Assembly: GCA_015711875.1 (NCBI GenBank)
Contig: JACVJG010000224.1
Coordinates: 1 to 5,650 of the forward strand
DNA: 5,650 bases
Direction: 5' to 3'
From: Candidatus Solincola jinzensis
Lineage (GTDB): Bacteria; Actinomycetota; Geothermincolia; Geothermincolales; RBG-13-55-18
Shown here: positions 1 to 4,033 of the stretch, piece by piece
Numbering within the stretch: the stretch's first letter is position 1
Layout of the letters: each line of letters opens with the position of its first letter
The notes under the pieces: generated by a model
Told to the model about the DNA's origin: nothing
Seen by the model: the letters and a program-made list of their open reading frames with translations, nothing else
Databases searched by the model: none
Position numbers and translations under genes: made by a program

Positions 1-132
1 ATAGTCTCCTGGCTCCGATCCTGATAGCCTGAACTGGATGACGCCCTCGAGGTCGCCGGCGGCCTCCGGGACGAAAAAGATGGTCATCGCCTCGATGACC
101 TGCCTGGCCGTCATCCCCCTTTTCCCTCCCAT
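1..132 (-). CDS. SCP2-type sterol/lipid-carrier domain protein, N-terminal 44 residues (cut by left window edge)
   Basis: The 44 visible residues (MGGKRGMTARQVIEAMTIFF…, then a segment reading AAGDLEGVIQFRLSG) resemble the N-terminus of bacterial SCP2 sterol-transfer domain proteins, in which a short helix precedes a first beta strand of the type GVIQFxLSG. Such small proteins bind acyl-CoAs, fatty acids or sterols in a hydrophobic tunnel in the cytoplasm. The frame stays open to base 1, so the C-terminal part is missing. Two starts are possible. The ATG at 132 has a strong Shine-Dalgarno sequence (GGAGGAGG at 141–148, 8 bases upstream) and is preferred. The ATG at 114 would give MTARQ…, which looks like a more usual family start, and is preceded by a purine-rich stretch. 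A promoter at 180–188 makes this its own transcription unit. The family call rests on recognition of a short segment, so it is moderately sure. Confidence 0.68.
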   Translation of the reverse strand, partial: MGGKRGMTARQVIEAMTIFFVPEAAGDLEGVIQFRLSGSEPGDY

Positions 133-140
133 CCTTGACC

Positions 141-148
141 CCTCCTCC
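141..148 (-). promoter_or_regulatory. Ribosome binding site of the SCP2-type gene
   Basis: GGAGGAGG on the minus strand lies 8 bases before the ATG at 132. It favours that start over the internal ATG at 114. Confidence 0.6.
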
Positions 149-179
149 TCTCTCCTCGCGGGCACTTTGAGGTCAACCC

Positions 180-188
180 ATTATAGCA
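180..188 (-). promoter_or_regulatory. Extended -10 promoter (TGC-TATAAT) of the SCP2-type gene
   Basis: The minus strand reads TGCTATAAT: a perfect -10 hexamer with the TGn extension that can compensate for a poor -35. No good -35 lies 16–18 bases upstream. The transcript would start near 173, giving a leader of about 40 bases with the strong ribosome binding site. A second AT-rich element, TGG-TATATT at 334–342 on the same strand, could be a weaker upstream promoter. Confidence 0.55.
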
Positions 189-377
189 GTTATTTCCCGC
201 AAACCATCCATGCGGCGCGGCTCGCCCATCACGGGCGCGGAAACCCCACGGGGATCAGGGCGCCTGCCAGCGGACCGTTGAGCGATCATGGAGCTTTTTC
301 GGCGGGGTGCGCGGTCTCCGGCATGTTCCCCAAAATATACCATTAAACTGAGTAGGCCCCTCGCGAGCCCTATGGGG

Positions 378-758
378 TCATCCCTCGCGGGCGGAAAGGG
401 CGGCGTGTACCGCCTCAACCAGCTCGGAGGGCTGGAAGGGTTTGGTCATGTATATCTCCGCGCCCAGGGACTTGGCCTTGCGCACGTCCTCCTCCATGTT
501 GCGCACCGTGAGCACGATGACCGGGATGTCCCTGGTCTCCTCGTCGCCCTTGAGCATGCGCAGGATCTCGAAGCCGTCCACCTCGGGCATCATGATGTCG
601 AGGATGATCACGTCGGGCTTGCCGCTGGCGATGGATCGCCTGGCCTCATCCTTCCCCTCCATGCCCACGATCTGGAAGCCCTCCACCTCGAGGATGATCT
701 GCACCAGGCGGTGCATGGCGGGCTCGTCGTCGATCACCAGTACCTTTTTCTTCTCCAT
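378..758 (-). CDS. Stand-alone response regulator receiver domain protein (CheY-like)
   Basis: This is a single phosphoacceptor receiver (REC) domain with no output domain. Counting from the ATG at 758 (126 residues, MEKKKVLVIDDEP…), the acidic pair is D10–D11, the phosphorylated aspartate is D54 in ILDIMMPEVDG, the switch threonine is T84 in VIVLT, and the invariant lysine is K106 in MTKPF. All key residues are present, so the domain should be competent for phosphorylation by a histidine kinase and would signal through protein contacts. A TTG at 791 in frame would add 11 charged residues (MKEEKRGADRD). The ATG product matches family length better, but the ATG has no clear ribosome binding site: GAGGAG lies about 22 bases before it. 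The TTG has AAAGGGG close by. No kinase gene is in the window. The gene lies just after the terminator of the ppx operon and so is probably transcribed separately. Confidence 0.93.
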   Translation of the reverse strand: MEKKKVLVIDDEPAMHRLVQIILEVEGFQIVGMEGKDEARRSIASGKPDVIILDIMMPEVDGFEILRMLKGDEETRDIPVIVLTVRNMEEDVRKAKSLGAEIYMTKPFQPSELVEAVHAALSAREG

Positions 759-802
759 GTCACGATCAGCGCCGCGCTTCTCCTCTTTCAACCCCTTTAT
801 GC

Positions 803-808
803 GTTATA
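803..808 (-). promoter_or_regulatory. Candidate -10 element (TATAAC) of the receiver-protein gene
   Basis: TATAAC on the minus strand sits directly after the ppx-operon terminator and before the receiver gene. Initiation would fall near 796, only a few bases before the TTG at 791 and about 38 bases before the ATG at 758. No convincing -35 is visible, so this is tentative. Confidence 0.3.
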
Positions 809-810
809 CG

Positions 811-831
811 AAAAGGGCGCTTGCACGCCCC
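811..831 (-). terminator. Intrinsic terminator of the DUF501–ppx operon
   Basis: On the minus strand a GGGCG/CGCCC stem, extended by a T·G pair and closed by a GCAA tetraloop, is followed directly by TTTT. GNRA-type loops and a T-tract are typical of Rho-independent terminators. It lies about 66 bases after the ppx stop codon and just ahead of the receiver gene, separating the two transcription units. The stem is short (six pairs) and the T-tract has only four bases, so read-through is possible. Confidence 0.6.
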
Positions 832-896
832 AGGATAGTCTACTATTTTCTGTCCGTCAGCGCCACCCCCTACCCGCCCTGGGCCCTCAAGCTCCT

Positions 897-1859
897 TTAT
901 CGCCGGTCCATATCGCCGAGGGCAGCCGTCAAGGCCAGGCCGTCGAGGATGTCCTTCTCGCTAACCAGCACTTCCTCCCACCCCGCGGCGCGCATGAGGG
1001 AGACCAGCACCGCCGCGCCCCCCAGGATCACGTCGGCACGGCCCGGCTCCAGGCGCATGAGATCCCGGCGCTCTCGCAGGGAGAGGGAAGCGAGGCGGCC
1101 GTAGATGTCCGCCACCTCGTCACGCCCCAGGCGCGAATGGTGGATCCTCTCTCCATGGTATCTTCGCAGCCCCATGTTCAAGCCCGACAGGGTGGTGACC
1201 GTACCCGCCAGCCCCACCACCAGCCCGGGCTCAAGGGGCGCGATCTCCGCGGCCACGGGTCCCATGACCCCATCCAGGTATGCCTCCATGGCCGCGAGCT
1301 CCTCGCTCAGGGGTGGGTCCGAGCGGAGGAACCTCTCGCTCATGCGCACGCAACCCACGTCGACACTGCGGTCCAGGAGGATCTCACCATCCCTACCCAC
1401 GACGACCTCAGTGGAACCTCCGCCGATATCGAAGACCGTCAGGGTCCGGTCAGGGGGACGCAGATCCCCCAGGTCATAGGTGGCCCCCAGGAAAGAGAGC
1501 GCGGCCTCCTCCCGACCGCTGAGGACCCTGGGAACGGTTTCCAGGACCTCCGCCGCCGCCGCGAGAAAGCGGCTCGCGTTGGCGGCGTCCCTGGCCGCGC
1601 TGGTGGCCGCGACCCTCCTCGCGCTCACGCCCTCCCTGTCCATGAGCTCGCGGTACTCGCGCAGGACCGCCAGGGTGCGCTCCATGGCCTCCTCTCTCAG
1701 AGCGCCGCTACCGTCCACTCCCTGGCCCAGCCGGGTGATGGCCATGCGCCTGTGCAGGGTCTTCAAAGTGGGGCGCTCCAGGCTCCCCGCCACCTCGGCC
1801 ACCAGCAGCCGCGCGGAATTGGTGCCGATGTCCACCCCCGCCGCCCTCACCGCGCCCAA
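897..1859 (-). CDS. Ppx/GppA family phosphatase (exopolyphosphatase / guanosine pentaphosphatase type)
   Basis: This 320-residue protein has the actin-like ASKHA fold of the Ppx/GppA family, whose members remove terminal phosphate from polyphosphate or convert pppGpp to ppGpp. Visible motifs are the phosphate-1 loop DIGTNS (10–15), ATSAARDA (85–92), the glutamate pair E117–E118 in SGREEA expected to supply the catalytic base, the phosphate-2 loop FDIGGGSTE (143–151), and GLAGTVTTL (216–224). The length fits the short two-domain type of mycobacteria (Rv1026), which lacks the C-terminal helical domains of the E. coli enzyme, so the exact substrate is open. The start is a TTG one base after the TAG of the DUF501 gene, with GGGAGGAGGT just upstream inside that gene. 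A GTG three codons further in is a possible alternative, but it lies farther from the ribosome binding site. The arrangement implies translational coupling. Confidence 0.93.
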   Translation of the reverse strand: MGAVRAAGVDIGTNSARLLVAEVAGSLERPTLKTLHRRMAITRLGQGVDGSGALREEAMERTLAVLREYRELMDREGVSARRVAATSAARDAANASRFLAAAAEVLETVPRVLSGREEAALSFLGATYDLGDLRPPDRTLTVFDIGGGSTEVVVGRDGEILLDRSVDVGCVRMSERFLRSDPPLSEELAAMEAYLDGVMGPVAAEIAPLEPGLVVGLAGTVTTLSGLNMGLRRYHGERIHHSRLGRDEVADIYGRLASLSLRERRDLMRLEPGRADVILGGAAVLVSLMRAAGWEEVLVSEKDILDGLALTAALGDMDRR

Positions 1860-1860
1860 G

Positions 1861-2409
1861 CTACCTCCTCCCTCGCATGAAGGGACCGCAATCGCCCGCG
1901 CATTCTTCGCGTTGAACCTCTCCCAGCGCCGCGGCCACCTCCGCTCCCACCGGGTTACGCCCTCCCGCCAGGAAATGGGCGAGGTGGGCGTGGAGGCATT
2001 TCATGCCGCCCCGCGCCGTCCCCCCCACCCCTCCGCGCTGGGAGAAATACCTCTCGCATTTTTCCAGCGCTCCCATGCGTTCCGCCCATCTCGCCCTCTC
2101 CGCCGCGTAATCCCGCTCCGCCCGGCGCAGACCCTCCGCCAAAGCGGGATCATCCTCCATCCTGCAGCGCAGCCTCTCCCTGAAATCCCCGCTCTCCAGG
2201 CGGGAGACCGAACGCTGAAGAAGGGGGCACGTAAGCCAGTAAAGGGTGGGAAAAGGGGTTCCGTCCGGAAGCAGAGGCGGGGTGGCGATCACCTGCACCA
2301 CGCCATGGGGGCAGCGGGATGCCACCCTGGCCTCTCCCCTCAGGGGGCGCCCCAGCTGCCTTTCCGCTATCTCCCGGTCCTCAGCGCGCATTCCGGCGAC
2401 TCCCATCAT
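1861..2409 (-). CDS. DUF501 domain protein, first gene of a two-gene operon with ppx
   Basis: This 182-residue protein carries the marks of the DUF501 family, found mainly in Actinobacteria and of unknown function. They are RCPHG near residues 32–36, LPDGTPFPTLYWLTCP (47–62), KCLHAHLAH (137–145) and NPVG (152–155). There is no signal peptide or membrane segment. Cysteines C33, C61, C138 and C170/C174, together with H140, H142 and H145, could form a metal site (inference). The middle part (about 70–120) is charged and probably helical. In mycobacteria the homologue Rv1025 sits between a DivIC/FtsB-like gene and ppx2. Here ppx follows but the upstream partners are absent. Possible starts are ATG 2409, ATG 2406 and ATG 2391. 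The first fits a leaderless transcript from the promoter at 2416–2424. The third has GGGAG 8 bases upstream and would drop the poorly conserved MMGVAG. Confidence 0.92.
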   Translation of the reverse strand: MMGVAGMRAEDREIAERQLGRPLRGEARVASRCPHGVVQVIATPPLLPDGTPFPTLYWLTCPLLQRSVSRLESGDFRERLRCRMEDDPALAEGLRRAERDYAAERARWAERMGALEKCERYFSQRGGVGGTARGGMKCLHAHLAHFLAGGRNPVGAEVAAALGEVQREECAGDCGPFMRGRR

Positions 2410-2415
2410 AACCCC

Positions 2416-2424
2416 ATTGTAGCA
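2416..2424 (-). promoter_or_regulatory. Extended -10 promoter (TGC-TACAAT) of the DUF501–ppx operon, probably leaderless
   Basis: The minus strand reads TGCTACAAT, then six bases (GGGGTT), then ATG. Bacterial RNA polymerase usually starts 6–8 bases after the -10 hexamer, so the first transcribed base should be at or beside the A of the ATG at 2409. This is the TAnnnT-to-ATG spacing typical of leaderless actinobacterial genes. No convincing -35 is present. Confidence 0.55.
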
Positions 2425-2512
2425 ATCGCCCAGCGACGCAGTAGCGGGACATGAGCGCTTATCGACCAGCTGGGGAGACGGTCGGACACACTATGGCGGC
2501 CATGGCTGCGAC

Positions 2513-2521
2513 TTATCCACA
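2513..2521 (+). promoter_or_regulatory. DnaA-box-like nonamer
   Basis: TTATCCACA is identical to the high-affinity DnaA box of E. coli and close to the actinobacterial form. It stands nearly alone: the only related site seen is TTATCCGGA at 2769–2777, which matches the first six bases. No dnaA, dnaN or AT-rich unwinding region is present, so this is not an origin. A chance match in a window of this size is quite possible. Confidence 0.25.
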
Positions 2522-3066
2522 TTCTTCCTGCTCCGGACCGCCCGCGCATGATATCGCGTCGGGCTAGCTTGCTTGTCAGCGTATCAGCCGCTGTTCATCC
2601 CGCCCCCCTGCAGCCAGAGCCGTCGCCCTCGTTCCAGGGACGCGAGGGCGCAAGGGCGATGCCCTCCTTGATGGGACGCGCGGGCCAAGCTTCGCTTCGG
2701 AGTGAGATAGAGGGGACTGGGAACGGCGGCGAGACATGGCGTTCTCGCGCTTCTCGCGACTCCCCTGACTTATCCGGAAAAACCATGCCAGAGGCCGCGT
2801 TTTACGCGCTTACCGCCAGGGAGCGCGCGCTGAAACCCCCGTCGCCGCCACGCCTGAGCGCGACCGGCCCACGGAGCGTCAGGGACCATGGATGTGAGGT
2901 GGGAGAAAGCCTCATCCCCTTGCCCGAACTCGCGGCTATGGCTATGCCATAATGTCCGTTCGCTCATGACGCGTCTTTTTCCGCGGCCCCGCAAAGGCCA
3001 GGCCGGCCGACCCTCCATCAGCCCCTATGCTAGGTCTCGGCGCCAGGCAGGGAGCGCCATCCCGGG

Positions 3067-3091
3067 GCCCCCTTCAAGGCCTCACGGGGGC
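3067..3091 (-). terminator. Hairpin directly after the maoC stop codon
   Basis: Arms GCCCCC and GGGGGC enclose a 13-base loop and begin two bases after the TAG of the MaoC gene. On the minus strand no T-tract follows, so it is not a canonical intrinsic terminator in that direction; it may stabilise the 3' end or help Rho-independent pausing. On the plus strand TTCTATTT follows the stem, but no plus-strand gene is read into it. Confidence 0.35.
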
Positions 3092-3093
3092 TT

Positions 3094-3525
3094 CTATTTG
3101 GGCTTGGAGGCCATGAAGATCTTGAAGGTGGCCACGGCCTTTTCGTTGCCCTCGTGGTCCACGATCTTCTGCTGGAAGGTGACCACCCCGCCCACCTCGC
3201 TCTTCTCCTTTTTCTCCGTCACCTCCACCTCCACGTGGATGGTGTCACCGATCTTGGTGGGAGCGACGAAACGCACGCGGTCCATGCCGTAGAAGGCCAC
3301 GATGGCGTAGTCGGTGAGGGGCATGAGCCCGGAAGCGGCGGAAAGCACCAGCATGCCGTGGGCTATCCTCTCGCCGAAGGGGCTCTTGGCGGCGTATTCC
3401 TTGTCCACGTGCAAGGGATACCAGTCCCCGCTGAAGGCGGCGAAATTCACGATGTCCGCCTCGGTGATGGTGCGGCCGCGGCTGACATAGACGTCGCCCA
3501 CCTCGAAGTCCTCGAAATACTTCAT
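3094..3525 (-). CDS. MaoC-family dehydratase, probable (R)-specific enoyl-CoA hydratase
   Basis: This 143-residue single hotdog-fold protein has the usual length for the family. The hydratase signature is intact: FSGDWYPLHVD places the catalytic pair at D34 and H39, followed by FGERIAHGML (50–59), which forms the overhanging part of the active site. Related enzymes add water to trans-2-enoyl-CoA to give (R)-3-hydroxyacyl-CoA in the cytoplasm, usually as dimers. Substrate chain length cannot be read from the sequence. The C-terminal strands (IGDTIHVEVEVTEKKEKS and later) fit the fold. The ATG at 3525 follows GAGGAGGGAGAG and is well supported. The gene is transcribed away from the acyl-CoA dehydrogenase gene across a 508-base intergenic region, so the two may share regulation. 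Its promoter would be the TATAAT at 3572–3577. Confidence 0.93.
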   Translation of the reverse strand: MKYFEDFEVGDVYVSRGRTITEADIVNFAAFSGDWYPLHVDKEYAAKSPFGERIAHGMLVLSAASGLMPLTDYAIVAFYGMDRVRFVAPTKIGDTIHVEVEVTEKKEKSEVGGVVTFQQKIVDHEGNEKAVATFKIFMASKPK

Positions 3526-3571
3526 CTCTCCCTCCTCTTCCCGTCGCGATGGAACCGAGTCGCCGCTTGAG

Positions 3572-3577
3572 ATTATA
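3572..3577 (-). promoter_or_regulatory. -10 element (TATAAT) of the maoC gene
   Basis: A perfect TATAAT on the minus strand would start transcription near 3565, leaving a leader of about 40 bases with the GAGGAGGGAGAG ribosome binding site. The region 16–18 bases upstream has no clear -35, and there is no TGn extension, so an activator may be needed. Confidence 0.45.
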
Positions 3578-3620
3578 TCCCAAAAACAAAGTGTGGCCTT
3601 ACCGGTGGTCGCTTACCCCG

Positions 3621-3635
3621 GCAAAGTACCTTTGC
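3621..3635. repeat. Perfect inverted repeat GCAAAG-TAC-CTTTGC
   Basis: Two 6-base arms flank a 3-base centre. The site is centred about 63 bases upstream of the predicted maoC transcription start, a position where operators or activator sites are often found. No T-tract follows, so it is unlikely to be a terminator. Confidence 0.35.
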
Positions 3636-3944
3636 TCTTGAGGGAAGGAGGCGATCGTGAGGCGCTTCCGATGCCGTAACCCGTAGGCAGGGGCTCTTGT
3701 GACCGAAAAAGGCGGTTTCTGCCATGTCAACCAGGCAAACCAAGCAAAACGAACAAGAGGAAAGAAATGGTGTCCCGAGAAGCAGCCATGAGGTTCTCCG
3801 TCGTCCAAGGGGATAAAGCGATAAAGGAGGAACGAGATGGCCTGATGATGGTCGGGATCAGGAACAGGGTTTCCTATCCCGTCTCGGAAATGAGGGGGTT
3901 GGAGAAACGAGGAATAGTGTGGTTGGGCTCTCGTTACACCCCGC

Positions 3945-3973
3945 TTGCCTTTCCGAAGCCGTGAGGTTAATCT
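3945..3973 (+). promoter_or_regulatory. Candidate promoter of the acyl-CoA dehydrogenase gene
   Basis: TTGCCT (3945–3950) and TAATCT (3968–3973) are 17 bases apart and are the best-spaced hexamer pair upstream of the dehydrogenase. Initiation would fall near 3980, just before the palindrome at 3984–3996. Several other TTAAT-type hexamers lie nearby, so the exact promoter is uncertain. Confidence 0.3.
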
Positions 3974-4007
3974 ATTAATGCCGCTTAAATATTAAGTAAC
4001 GGTTAAT
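3965..4007. promoter_or_regulatory. AT-rich island with palindrome and direct repeats; possible operator
   Basis: This island stands out in GC-rich DNA. It has a perfect palindrome CTTAA-ATA-TTAAG (3984–3996) flanked by two copies of GGTTAAT at 3965–3971 and 4001–4007, 36 bases apart, and another TTAAT at 3975–3979. The position next to the probable start of transcription fits binding of a repressor such as the TetR-type regulators that often control acyl-CoA genes (inference; no regulator gene is in the window). Confidence 0.4.
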
Positions 4008-4020
4008 AGTCGGCAAGGCG

Positions 4021-4027
4021 AAAGGAG
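4021..4027 (+). promoter_or_regulatory. Ribosome binding site of the acyl-CoA dehydrogenase gene
   Basis: AAAGGAG lies six bases before the ATG at 4034 and fixes the start, which also matches the usual family N-terminus (FFTEEHEMLR). Confidence 0.7.
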
Positions 4028-4033
4028 CGGGGA

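Larger units (their letters stand above)
2410..3093. other. Gene-free stretch of about 680 bases between maoC and the DUF501 operon
   Basis: No recognisable protein or RNA gene is visible on either strand. Open frames at 2548–2952 (plus) and 2770–3018 (minus) give Arg/Pro/Ser-rich products with no family resemblance. The left end holds the DUF501 promoter and the right end the 3' hairpin of maoC. Between them are TTATCCACA at 2513–2521, a related TTATCCGGA at 2769–2777, an 8-bp stem CGCCCTCG/CGAGGGCG at 2624–2650, competing GCGAGA/TCTCGC hairpins at 2729–2757, a CGCGT-TTT-ACGCG hairpin at 2796–2808, and TATGGC-TAT-GCCATA at 2937–2951. In mycobacteria the equivalent place upstream of DUF501 holds eno and a divIC-like gene. 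No remnant of either was recognised. Confidence 0.6.
3526..4033. other. Divergent intergenic region between maoC and the acyl-CoA dehydrogenase gene
   Basis: This 508-base stretch is visibly less GC-rich than the genes around it. It holds a minus-strand -10 (3572–3577), a perfect inverted repeat at 3621–3635, and an AT-rich promoter island at 3965–4009. No protein family was recognised. A plus-strand frame at 3767–3964 (65 codons, start after AGAGGAAAGAA) has weaker third-position GC bias than the real genes, and its product resembles nothing known to me. A second strong ribosome binding site, AAAGGAGG at 3823–3830, leads to ATG GCC TGA (3837–3845), a two-codon frame whose stop overlaps an ATG of the 65-codon frame. 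This could be a leader, a decayed gene or chance. Confidence 0.55.

Noticed and set aside
341..377. Possible terminator after the receiver gene around CTCGCGAG
   Set aside because: Only an 8-base palindrome and a weak CCCC/GGGG pairing are present, with no T-tract close to the stem on the minus strand.
835..846. Short palindrome ATAGT-CT-ACTAT between the ppx stop and its terminator
   Set aside because: The arms are only five bases and the position downstream of a gene does not suggest an operator; it could occur by chance.
288..1880. Plus-strand open frame of 530 codons, the longest in the window
   Set aside because: It lies antisense to the receiver and ppx genes. Its product is rich in His, Gln, Arg and Gly with no family resemblance, as expected for the mirror frame of GC-rich coding DNA.
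1480..2454. Plus-strand open frame of 324 codons
   Set aside because: It is antisense to ppx and DUF501, both of which show clear family motifs on the minus strand; the product is low-complexity Arg/Ser/Pro-rich.
2548..3018. Open frames at 2548–2952 (plus) and 2770–3018 (minus) in the large gap
   Set aside because: The products show no domain, and the starts lack good ribosome binding sites. The minus frame does have TAGCAT eight bases before its ATG, but that alone is too weak.
3599..3808. Minus-strand open frame of 69 codons upstream of maoC
   Set aside because: It overlaps the maoC promoter region, has no ribosome binding site and resembles no family.
2410..4033. Search by eye for tRNA, tmRNA, RNase P RNA, SRP RNA, T-box or common riboswitch motifs and CRISPR repeats in the two large gaps
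   Set aside because: No T-loop consensus, conserved RNA core motif or regularly spaced repeat was seen.
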